Positions 22,987-31,888 of a stretch of DNA of 64,000 bases are shown here, piece after piece. The DNA comes from Lindgomyces ingoldianus (Eukaryota > Ascomycota > Dothideomycetes > Pleosporales > Lindgomycetaceae): NCBI RefSeq assembly GCF_010093535.1, contig NW_022985211.1:296754-360753 (forward strand). Reading direction: 5' to 3'. The notes below the pieces were generated by a model, which was not told where the DNA came from, did no database searches, and saw only the letters and a list, made by a program, of their open reading frames with translations. Position numbers and translations under genes: made by a program. Each line of letters begins with the position of its first letter. Within the stretch, counting starts at the first letter, position 1.

Positions 22987-24720
22987 TTACAAGCCGTAGA
23001 GCTCTACAAATCTACCCTTTAGCTGTCCGCCTACAAAGATATCTGCCGCCGCGTCCATGTCTTCAGCGGTGAGATCTGGCTTTGCTGCTAGCGTAGTGTT
23101 TACTCTTCGCAACAACAGATGAGGGAAAGGACCTGTCCCTTCTCCATCCTGAATATGGCTGAGGGCCACCGGCATGTCCATCGCTACACCCCACACGGCC
23201 ACCATCGCGTGAGCAAACAGGCGGCCATGCTTGCGAAGTGGTAGCGTTCCGGCATATTCTGCACACATCAGAATGTTCTTCACAAGCCGGAACATCTCAT
23301 TGGCCCTTGGCCCAAAACTTGGCCCGAAGGAAACTCCTGGTTCGCCTGTATCGTCGGCTTGTACGTCAATTGACACGGATAAGTCATAGAGTCGATGTTC
23401 TAGTCTGAGCAAAGACAGGCGGTTTTGCCAGTAATATGTAAGTGCTTCGAAATCATCGACAGAGGCAAATTGCAGACTCCGACGGAGAGGCCAGGTGGCA
23501 TCAGGATTACTTGAAGTTTGAAGTTTGATGTTCCGCAATAGTCTCTCCTCAGCTTGAGAATCCTCTAGCTGGAGAAGTGACTTCGAAAGCCAAAGCGTAT
23601 CTAACAGCAGCTGATTCTGCGGAGACGGCTGGAGTCGCAAAGAGCGAACGAGCCCCACGAGCCGCGGAATGCGAATGAATAGCTCGCTCCCAATTGCCTT
23701 GAGCTGGGCCCGATCGTTGTCGCTACATCCTATCCTATTGTTGGCAAAGTACGCTCGAGGAATGCTCTCGAAGGGCGAGGGGGCACCCTGGATACCCGCC
23801 ATGATGGCAGAATCGCAAGCGTGGAAGTCAAAGATCTCTCTCGCAAGCTGCGTGACTGGATATGTTGCAGGTCTTGCTGCTAAGATTGCCGCCAACCCTT
23901 CGACATGTGGACGCGTTGGAATGCCATGCTTCTTTATAACGCCCTCGAAATGAGCCAGCAGCGCCGTTGACGCAAGAATGTCATCGTTTAGCTCTCCATG
24001 TGACTGCTTGATGTTCGCTTGCACAGCATTGAGGGCGAGCACTAGGGCTTGGTAGCAATCGCCAGAAGTAAGTTTTGGTACGCCTCGGGCGTAGGAGCAA
24101 GCTGCGACAATGGCTTTAATAGACAGATCCAGGGCCCGTGTGTGCCCGACGTGGGCTGGCAGATGTCGGAACCATTCCTCTTCTACCTTCTCGCATCGAA
24201 GCGTATCGACCGCACGGATGATGATGACTGTCTCAGTAGACTGGGGTGTGTGAATCAGCAGTGCATGCCCATTCCAGCACGCAGGATCTCTCGGGCTCGG
24301 CGGCAGATCGTTGGAAGAGCGCAACCTGGTCCGCAGGATGACACAGTTGCTGACTACTTGTGCCTCGCCCTGTACAGTTGCTGGCCGAGTGCGTGCCACC
24401 CCCCGTGAAGGAAGCTCAATGATGATGCGCGAAACGAAGTCGCCGGTCCTCACGGGCCGAAAATCTGCAGCAGTAGTCGAATTACTTTCGGGGCCGGGTC
24501 GACCTAAGATTGTCTGTCGGACTATACATGGAACCCCCAATCTCTTGCATCGGTAGCAAGGCGTCTGAACCGTCCGGAGCTCTCCCTGATCTGGGATCTC
24601 AACTTCGCTTGGTAACTCGCACCGAATGCGCCTCTCACGACAACCAAGGCAGATCAAGCGGGAATATGTGCCTCTTGGTCGCTTAGAACCCCCGGGTCTT
24701 GGCTCTGACATTGTAACCAA
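22987..24720 (-). CDS. Zn2Cys6 fungal transcription factor
   Basis: A single uninterrupted frame of 577 residues. The N-terminal binuclear zinc cluster uses Cys24, Cys27, Cys34, Cys55, Cys58 and Cys65 (CLGCRERRIRC .. CYRCKRLGVPC), so the spacing is CX2CX6C-X20-CX2CX6C. The loop between the half-sites is much longer than the usual 5-12 residues. The basic stretch RERRIR and the following GRPG segment are typical of DNA-binding regulators. The rest is helical, without membrane segments, and looks like the variable regulatory region of this class. Met1 or Met4 could be the start. It is divergent from the lipase gene at 25417, across 696 bp. Whether it controls the polyketide cluster, 10 kb away, or only its neighbour is not shown. 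Confidence 0.88.
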   Translation of the reverse strand: MVTMSEPRPGGSKRPRGTYSRLICLGCRERRIRCELPSEVEIPDQGELRTVQTPCYRCKRLGVPCIVRQTILGRPGPESNSTTAADFRPVRTGDFVSRIIIELPSRGVARTRPATVQGEAQVVSNCVILRTRLRSSNDLPPSPRDPACWNGHALLIHTPQSTETVIIIRAVDTLRCEKVEEEWFRHLPAHVGHTRALDLSIKAIVAACSYARGVPKLTSGDCYQALVLALNAVQANIKQSHGELNDDILASTALLAHFEGVIKKHGIPTRPHVEGLAAILAARPATYPVTQLAREIFDFHACDSAIMAGIQGAPSPFESIPRAYFANNRIGCSDNDRAQLKAIGSELFIRIPRLVGLVRSLRLQPSPQNQLLLDTLWLSKSLLQLEDSQAEERLLRNIKLQTSSNPDATWPLRRSLQFASVDDFEALTYYWQNRLSLLRLEHRLYDLSVSIDVQADDTGEPGVSFGPSFGPRANEMFRLVKNILMCAEYAGTLPLRKHGRLFAHAMVAVWGVAMDMPVALSHIQDGEGTGPFPHLLLRRVNTTLAAKPDLTAEDMDAAADIFVGGQLKGRFVELYGL

Positions 24721-25416
24721 GAAGTTTTGCAGCTGATATACAGACCAAGAAGCGAGGAGGAAACTAGGTCAAAGAAAAATCGCTGTCAGAATCTTTAGCG
24801 GAGAAGGCGGATATGCTGTCTACGTAACCTGCTGCTGTATAGTTGAGCTTTGTGGCTGTGGTTTGGTATGAGCTTGGCGCGTTTGCGACGCGCTCACTGA
24901 CCGTAGCAGTGTAGTATTGCGACGTCAGAGAGGCTGAGCTGCACAAAAGCTCTCAATTGCTAATTCTGCGTGCACAGACAGCGCTAGCAATGGGATTCCC
25001 TGGACGTACCCGGAACGAGGCGCCGTTTACAAGGGTAGCGCGGAACGACGAATCGCGCTGAGGCTCAGCCTCCCTCAACCACGTGTGATCCGTTACATGC
25101 ATTTATGTATAAGCGGACATCACATAGTGACTGGTAACACAGTATATAGTCCCTGACTGCCACTTGATAGCTACCTTACTCCTCAGTGAATGTTCTACTA
25201 GTACGATGCCATTCGGACTGATCCTTATCATCGCCCAACCGTACCTTGAGTCTCCTTCCTTGTTCCGAACCCCGTGTCATCACATTAGGACCTTCTTTCT
25301 GTGTGAATGAGAAACAAAGCTCGTTAGTTGTTTGGCCCCTCTTTTCCAGTCGTCTCCTGCCTCTCACGCCCGGGTCTCGACGACACTGCAGTTGCAGCAC
25401 AACGGCACTCGCAGAT
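24721..25416. promoter_or_regulatory. Divergent intergenic region, regulator (-) / lipase (+)
   Basis: This 696-bp gap lies between the start codons of the Zn2Cys6 gene and the lipase gene. It probably holds both promoters. Overlapping short frames on either strand have no recognisable domain. Confidence 0.5.
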
Positions 25417-26559
25417 ATGCGGTCTATGCTTTCAATTTTTCTCCTCTTGCTCGCCAACACGACTACAGGGTACCTGGTCCCAAACCCGCCTGGTAAATAC
25501 AATGTCACATTGACTACTGGGACCCTCATCGACTACACCCGCAATGACTCTTTTGCCGCGACTCCAACGCCTCGGGCATTGATGCTGTCGGTCTTTCAAC
25601 CTGCGAAGTGCGCGTCCACTGTGCCTGTCTCATACATGCCTAACAAAACCGCCGATTACCAGGGGCCATTTTTCCAAAAGCTATTCAACATCTCCATCAA
25701 CCTCACGCCCCTCTTCCTAGAGGCTCGCCTACCGGTGTGTTTGGACACTCTCAGCGGCTGCTCACCCCTAGATGACGGCCCTATCCTGCTCTTCTCCCCT
25801 GGCTACAGCATCCCTCGCCTCTATTATAGTGTCCTCGCCTCCGCCATCGCCAGCGAGGGCTTCATAGTCATTACCATCGACCACCCCGAAGACGCCAACA
25901 TCATTACGTACCCTGATGGCCACGTAGTCTACAACAACGGCCCGAGCAGCCCTACCCTGGACGAGTTCACCCGGTACGTGTACCCTCGTGCCGCCGACGC
26001 ATCCTTTATTATTGACCAGCTGAGCAACGCGACTGCCATAGCCGAGCTGCTTCCCCAACGCGGGCCCCGACAGTTCCCGACGGACCGCATCGCCATGCTG
26101 GGACATTCTCTGGGAGGCTCCTCCGCGGTCATCGCCGCCGGCCAGGACCCCCGCCTTCGCGGCGCGATCGATTGGGACGGCACCCTCTTCGGCTCGCTTC
26201 CCCCGTCGGGACTGTCCCAGCCAGTGCTATACATGTCCGAGGCGAACGCTACTGACCCCAGCTGGCTGGCGGCGTGGCCGCAGCTAAAGGGTCCGAAGCT
26301 GTGGGTCACGATTGCGAACACGACGCACGAGAGCTTCTCGGATGCGCTCACGCTGTTTCAGGCGGCTGGGGAGAACACGGCGGCTTTCGCGGGTCTGCTG
26401 GGCACGATTGCGCCGGCCGAGATAGTGCGGATCCTGGCGGCGTATACGACCGCATGGATGAATGGGGCGTTCGCAGGCAAGGTAGGAGGGCCGTTGTTGC
26501 AAGGGCAGGAGCCGGGAAGGTTTCCAGAGGTCTCAACCGTGATGAAAAGCAACTTTTAA
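25417..26559 (+). CDS. Secreted PAF-acetylhydrolase-like lipase/esterase
   Basis: 380 residues from the ATG at 25417. I chose this over the open frame to its left because the protein then begins with a signal peptide (MRSMLSIFLLLLANTTTG). It is an alpha/beta hydrolase of the platelet-activating-factor acetylhydrolase type. The nucleophile elbow is GHSLGG with Ser231. IDWDG at about 251-255 would supply the acid and THES with His304 the base. Several N-X-S/T sites and paired cysteines fit a secreted glycoprotein. No intron is needed. The family hydrolyses short or oxidised acyl esters. Its neighbour across the divergent promoter is a Zn2Cys6 regulator. A role in the polyketide pathway is unproven, since the protein should leave the cell. 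Confidence 0.85.
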   Translation: MRSMLSIFLLLLANTTTGYLVPNPPGKYNVTLTTGTLIDYTRNDSFAATPTPRALMLSVFQPAKCASTVPVSYMPNKTADYQGPFFQKLFNISINLTPLFLEARLPVCLDTLSGCSPLDDGPILLFSPGYSIPRLYYSVLASAIASEGFIVITIDHPEDANIITYPDGHVVYNNGPSSPTLDEFTRYVYPRAADASFIIDQLSNATAIAELLPQRGPRQFPTDRIAMLGHSLGGSSAVIAAGQDPRLRGAIDWDGTLFGSLPPSGLSQPVLYMSEANATDPSWLAAWPQLKGPKLWVTIANTTHESFSDALTLFQAAGENTAAFAGLLGTIAPAEIVRILAAYTTAWMNGAFAGKVGGPLLQGQEPGRFPEVSTVMKSNF

Positions 26560-26984
26560 AATGATGCGAGGTATCTCGCGAGATAAGCACAACTTGCTAT
26601 CTTCAATGGCCCGTGGGAAAGGTTGTTCAGGAACTCTCAGGCTTTGAGACAGTCCATGTGCACCTTCGATATTCAGAGAAATGTTAGCATATACAGGACG
26701 ACTTTTGACCTAAGTCATGTGACTCATCTTGCATAATAGATTCATGTCCAAGTCTGGCAGTGACTAGTTTAGGGGCCGCGCGGTACCGTGCACCGTGAAA
26801 GACCAGTCGACGTTTGCGGATTACTGCTGCATGGCCGTGTTCTAGTCCACAGCGTATAGAACCTGTCTGCATGTCCTCCAGAAGATCATCTATTAAAACG
26901 TGCGACAACAATTGTCTAGTTCTGCGGCGCTCTATATCGTAAGGGATCTTGGTAATACAGTAGGTGTCTACCTGGAAGTAATGC

Positions 26985-27194
26985 CAGCCAGCTTACCTGG
27001 CTTACTATGCTCAGAATTCAATTTTCGTATATCCCGCCTTCCCCTTCGTCTTGCCGCTCTTGGAGATCATCGAAAGTGTCTTCCCGGCCTTCCCACGTGT
27101 GCGATATTGTTGCGTAAGGGGGGATATTACTCTCGCCAATCAAGTGATCTGTCTGTACAAGACCGCCGTCGTCCTTGAGGCAGAGGAGTCGCAT
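26985..27194 (-). pseudogene. HET-domain (heterokaryon incompatibility) N-terminal relic
   Basis: On the minus strand from 27194 the frame reads MRLLCLKDDGG, then IPPYATISHTWEG, DTFDDLQE and stops soon after. These are the opening blocks of HET-domain proteins. The next expected block (Y-x-KI-x-F-C) is present but in another frame: YTKIEF around 27031-27014 is followed by a stop where cysteine is expected. This indicates about one extra base plus a nonsense change. Only some 60 of the usual several hundred residues remain. HET proteins trigger incompatibility cell death. This copy cannot do so as it stands. Confidence 0.6.
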
Positions 27195-28777
27195 CGCTTC
27201 GTGAAAAAGTCTCATGTGCATTACCGGCGCAACATAAGTCTAGAGTTCGAGCTGGGTGAACTGCAAGGCTACTATGACGGCGGTGGTGGTAGTGGTAGTG
27301 CGGAGCAGAGGCAGCGAGTCATTCACCCCTGCCGCGAGGCGCAGCGCAAAAAGGAGGGGCAAGGCTGGCGCAAGCAAAGCTGAGATGACATGTTCGCAAT
27401 CACAAGGCAGCCCTTGCGTCGTGGCGACAACTACAGGCTAGAGTACGCAGTTACGTTTGTCAAATGGAATAATGAATAAGCAAAAAGGGTGTTGCGGCAG
27501 TGAATCTAAAGACCCGTAGGGTCATGTGCTCGCTTGAACACCGCTATCGGCGCTGAGACGCCACGCTCAGCCACATGTCTGGCATCACATAGTCCGTGCG
27601 TAGCTCTTCATGCGAGTCACCTGTGGCGGTCGTTAGGTGCAGTAAGAATCCAGCTAACCTGCTTCTGGATTTTCTGCACAGCAAGGGTGAAGGGCCCTGG
27701 AATAGCCAATCCTACTCGACGAAGCAGCAGAGGCCTACTATAGCGCAAAAAAATGCAGAGCACAGTAATTCACTCGGGATAGACTCTTTCTATATGGATC
27801 TATAACTTGCTGACTTCTTGCATAAATGCACAATATATTAGGCAGGTCCGAGGTAGGCCCGAGGTAGTCCGAAGAAGCCATGTCGTGCAGATCAGCAGTA
27901 AATTGTGGTATTACAGACCAGAGATCAAGATGTCTATCCCAAGATGTTTGCAGTTACGGAGCTCTCCATGCGCTAGCCACCAACACTCCTTTGGCGTACT
28001 GCTGCCTAGCCATGCCACCTGCTGCAGCCCAGAGCTATTGGTGGCCTTAAGTCACATGATGGGTTCATCTAGTACTATATAAACCCGTAGTTGCCCTCCT
28101 TTAGCAATACAATCCAGTTCCTCATGCCTCTGGTGCCTCACATAGCTTTACACGAGATTATCTACAGCTTGAAACTGTTGTGGGCGTTGTTGTGGAAGAA
28201 ATTACTACCAGCGTTCCGCCACGGCGGGTTTTCCTCGACACAGGAATGACGTTACTTCGTTGTTCTACCTTCTGCTGCATCTTCCTGTCGCTTCTTTGTC
28301 TATTTAAGTTTAGGCGCATCCCGCTAAGCCTAAACCCGACTGGTTCCAGCTGACTTCCCTTTGTCCATTCTGGTCCCGCAAGGACGCATCTGGTCGAGCT
28401 CAATCCCTGCTCGTGTCAAAAGCTCTCTATTGCCCATCGCAAACTCAGCTGTGCACAGACACAGTGTGCACCAAAGCATAGTATTCTCTCTTTTCGCTCC
28501 TTCCCACACCACCTGGCGATTGACTAGACATCTCCACTACGCATAGCGAGAGTCTAAGCTTTTGTGTGGTAACAAGAAGGTACTCTAGTTAGGTTTGTAG
28601 CATTGGAGAGAGGGCTAAGCTTTTGGGTGGGTGGGGCGGGGCTTGGTGCAGTAGCCGAAGTTTTGGCGTGGTGGGCTGATGTGCATTTTCGTCTTCACCA
28701 TCATTTAATTGTGGCTTAATGTGGCTGATTGAACTCAGCCGTGCTCTAATTGGTACATTATAACGTACTATTTGCCG

Positions 28778-28823
28778 CTCTGGGATAGAAACAGTTGCTC
28801 CTCTGGGATAGAAACAGTTGCTC
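28778..28823 (+). repeat. Perfect 23-bp tandem duplication
   Basis: The unit CTCTGGGATAGAAACAGTTG plus CTC occurs twice back to back (28778-28800, 28801-28823), about 390 bp upstream of the AflR-like start codon. It could be a duplicated regulator site or a chance slippage product. Confidence 0.8.
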
Positions 28824-29209
28824 CTCTCTGTTTAGAAGTTCTAAACAAACTCCCTTCTTTCCCCCTGAAGTTTTCGCTCACCTCAGATGAGTCGGTCCAC
28901 GGGTTGGTGGCGTCTTGGTGGGGGCGGTTAAGAGATTGCCAGGTAATGTCACGACACCGCATCCTTCAATATGTACTGTACATAAAGGTCCCGTATCTTC
29001 TACACCGGAAGACGAGAGTTTTTAGGCCTCCCAAACGTTTCGGCACAAGTTTTCTTTGCATGGCAAATCTGACCGGATTTTATCCTCTTTCTGAGACCAC
29101 AATACTGGACTGAGCCGGAGCACGGAATTGCCTAATTTCATTCTATTTTATTATACTCTTCTTCTATATTTGTTTTCAGCTCTTATCCCTCCTTTTCACC
29201 GTCTGGAAC

Positions 29210-30655
29210 ATGCACGAGGGCGGGAATTTAAAAGCCGTCTCTGCTAGCGACAACACGGCAAGAACTCACACGCTCAGAAATTCGTGCGAGCCCTGCCATG
29301 TATCGAAGCTGAGATGTAGCCGGGAGAAGCCCGTGTGCGCCCGCTGTGCGAAGAACGGGATGAACTGTAGTTATGCCCCGACAAAACGTCCCGGCCGGCC
29401 GCGGAAGGTGCCACCCGCCGCTCCTACTGCCGCCAATGTCACTCAGGGTGCCGTTGGCCAAGAAGATGCCGGTGCCAGTTCCGATACACGGCATCAAAGC
29501 CGACGGGAGGTACTTGACACTGCGGTTTCCGGTTTGGTAGATGCTCAGCATGACTTGAGACCAGGACCGGGACCGGGAGCATTGGATCTCATCACGACGT
29601 CATCCAGCTCGCAAGATCTGAACACTGCAGAATGCATCGACGCCTCCGTGGCCGCCGTCATGGACAGCGTCGGGCCGGACCCTTGCACCGATGTCTTCGA
29701 CTTTATGAACGCGCACATGCTCGACGATGCGGACCTCTTTGTCGACCCATTGGCTAAACTCCTCGACAGCGCGACGAGCGCGAGACATGACTATGGGGAC
29801 CCCTCGATGGCGGTGCCAGCTTCTTCTTCCCAGTCCCAGAACATCGATCAGTCTCCTTGCCTAGACCCGGCGTTCTGGCCGACAGAGCCCGCCAGGTTCG
29901 CAGACGACTGCATTTCTCTTCAGCATTGGGTCGCCGCATCCCCTGTGTTAGGACCCTTCATGGACGCCTCCGAACAGGGAACTGCTACTGGCCATGATTG
30001 CTTCTGCCACACGGCGGCTGCGAACCTCTTGTTCCATAGGAAGAGCGCGAAGAGCGTCCAGCCAAACTCGGCTCTCGATGCCTGTCTGCACCTGCAGAGG
30101 GTTCTGGATTGGACATGGGGCATCCTGAAGGACTGCCATAGTTGTTTAGACGATGAGCTGATTCAGTTCATCGTGGCCGGCACCGCGAAGGAAGTGGTGA
30201 CGATATACAGGACCATTATTGACGATATGACCAGGCGTTCGAGAACAGGTGGAAACCGCGGAAACAAGTCCACAACAAGCGCTCACGGCGGTGAGAGACG
30301 TGGAAACGGGCGACAGGGGCAACATGGCCTGTTGGGGCAGCAGTCTGGGCCAACAAAGGTACCGCAAGTACCAACGACAACGCAGACACAAACACAGATG
30401 CAGAACTCCTCACTTTTCGGGTCGACTGTTCTCAGTTTCGGACACAAGGCGATTCACGGCTCCGTCAAGATAGCGTTCCTACGTCGCCTGGTCAGCTTGA
30501 AGCTGCGACAGTTGGGCTGTCTTCTTAAGGAGCTCCTTAGCTGGACACAGGCCGAGGCCACCTCAGGGCCGGTGGGTTCGCCGCTCAAGATACACGTCAC
30601 GGGCATTCTGGAGCGAATCAACATAACTGCTGGAATGCTTTCGACGTTGGAATAG
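29210..30655 (+). CDS. AflR-like Zn2Cys6 pathway regulator
   Basis: 481 residues, single frame, starting at the ATG at 29210. The zinc cluster is Cys26, 29, 36, 43, 46 and 53 (CEPCHVSKLRC, CARCAKNGMNC) with CX2CX6CX6CX2CX6C spacing, followed by the basic GRPRK. This is the arrangement of the aflatoxin regulator AflR and its relatives. The region around residues 255-350 (DCFCHTAAANLLFH, then ALDACLHLQRVLDW and ELIQFIVAGTAKEVVTIYRTI) resembles the AflR C-terminal regulatory domain. Such proteins typically sit inside the polyketide cluster they activate. Its place 1.2 kb upstream of the exporter and 12 kb from the PKS start fits that role. The product can only be inferred. Confidence 0.88.
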   Translation: MHEGGNLKAVSASDNTARTHTLRNSCEPCHVSKLRCSREKPVCARCAKNGMNCSYAPTKRPGRPRKVPPAAPTAANVTQGAVGQEDAGASSDTRHQSRREVLDTAVSGLVDAQHDLRPGPGPGALDLITTSSSSQDLNTAECIDASVAAVMDSVGPDPCTDVFDFMNAHMLDDADLFVDPLAKLLDSATSARHDYGDPSMAVPASSSQSQNIDQSPCLDPAFWPTEPARFADDCISLQHWVAASPVLGPFMDASEQGTATGHDCFCHTAAANLLFHRKSAKSVQPNSALDACLHLQRVLDWTWGILKDCHSCLDDELIQFIVAGTAKEVVTIYRTIIDDMTRRSRTGGNRGNKSTTSAHGGERRGNGRQGQHGLLGQQSGPTKVPQVPTTTQTQTQMQNSSLFGSTVLSFGHKAIHGSVKIAFLRRLVSLKLRQLGCLLKELLSWTQAEATSGPVGSPLKIHVTGILERINITAGMLSTLE

Positions 30656-31888
30656 GTATAGTTTTATCGAACACTACAGACGGGTGTTTGAAGAAGTAGA
30701 GAGCAACTAGTAGAAAAGCGACAGCCCCGGCGGTAGCAGCAAAACGGGCGTATTTCACCGCTTCACGTCTTGAGTCCCAAAGCAAAGAGCGTGACCAAGA
30801 TCTTGGAGAGTATATATATTTCCAGAGAATAAAGCGAGTGAAGGCAAACAAGTAAGAGTCATTGTCAACAAATTGGGGAAGCCAATCGGAACCAACCAGA
30901 TATCGCGCTAAAATATGCCTTCAAACGGGTAGAAGGTGGACAGGTCTCTCGGCAAGGGAAATATCACCCAGCATCACACTCGTCCAACATGAAAGACTTT
31001 GAGTCATATGGGGGGGGTTGGGGGGTTGGGGGGTGAGGGGGAGGGGAGGGAGACTTGTTGTTGTTTGCCCTTCACGTCAGCCGCTGCATGGTTGGTGGTC
31101 AATGCTGTGGGTTGATCCACCTCCTGCGTGGGAGACACACACCTGTCCCGGCGCCCTTAAGTTTCGTACAGATAGGTAATGGTGCCTGACGGGGAGCCAA
31201 CGCACCGTTTGGTCCGTTTGCTTACCCTTGTTTGGGTCTTTTTGCATTACATGAGTCATAGTGGACTCGGCGCAGCGCTAACCTTGAGCTCCCGGGACGG
31301 CCCGGACGGGTCTAAGTGCCCGCCACAAAGTGAGCAGGGTGGTTCTGCCTGCAGTTTGGCTAGTGGTTTGGCTAGCCAAGCTCGTTACTATACGGGCTGC
31401 AATTCACAGTATTTGGTGCGAATATGCATGATACCTGTCAGAGGGGTGGGGTGGGGGGGGGGTGTCACGCCGCTCTCCCTCCCTGACCGCCCTTTGTGGT
31501 TGTGGAGTTCAGACACGTGGTGTTGGAGAGTGGCCTGTTGGATGCATTGTTCCGTGAACGGAATGGAGAATATTAGCTAGCAAACGAAAAAGACAAATAA
31601 GAACCCTGCCCTGCCTGCTATGAGAATAATTAAGACTAGAAAATCATCCGACCGTTACTCCGTACATTCCAGCTGGTGGTACCCCGACGCCGACGAAACC
31701 GCCTGTTGAGGAAAACCCACCGATTGGAGTCGCTTGTTCGAAGGCGGAGAGCGCCGACTTGCCGTGATTCATTTGTCTTGGGAAATCACCTCAGGGGAAC
31801 AGGAGGGAGCTTTCTTTCCTCCTCTATCCTTCCTGTCTTCTCATTTTTCTCTTGCCTTTCTCTCTTTGCTCTGCTAAATCCTCTCCTC
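30656..31888. promoter_or_regulatory. Intergenic region before the exporter, with G-rich tracts
   Basis: No supported gene. Runs of guanines at 31010-31052 (several blocks of five or more G separated by TT, TGA or A) and at 31441-31464 could form G-quadruplexes on the plus strand. CGCCGA hexamers lie at 31688-31693 and 31752-31757 upstream of the MFS start, with a reverse copy at 31267-31272. A 77-residue minus-strand frame at 30618-30851 has one hydrophobic stretch but overlaps the AflR-like gene end, and I do not accept it. Confidence 0.5.

Larger units (their letters stand above)
26560..29209. other. 2.6-kb intergenic stretch with one gene relic
   Basis: Apart from the HET relic near 27.0-27.2 kb I find no supported gene. 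A perfect 23-bp tandem duplication (CTCTGGGATAGAAACAGTTG plus CTC) lies at 28778-28823. Short frames throughout show no domain. The last part should contain the promoter of the AflR-like gene. Confidence 0.5.

Noticed and set aside
25246..25416. Longer N-terminus of the lipase
   Set aside because: The open frame has no ATG in this part, and the downstream ATG gives a proper signal peptide.
30618..30851. Minus-strand frame with one hydrophobic stretch
   Set aside because: It overlaps the end of the AflR-like gene, is short and resembles nothing I know.
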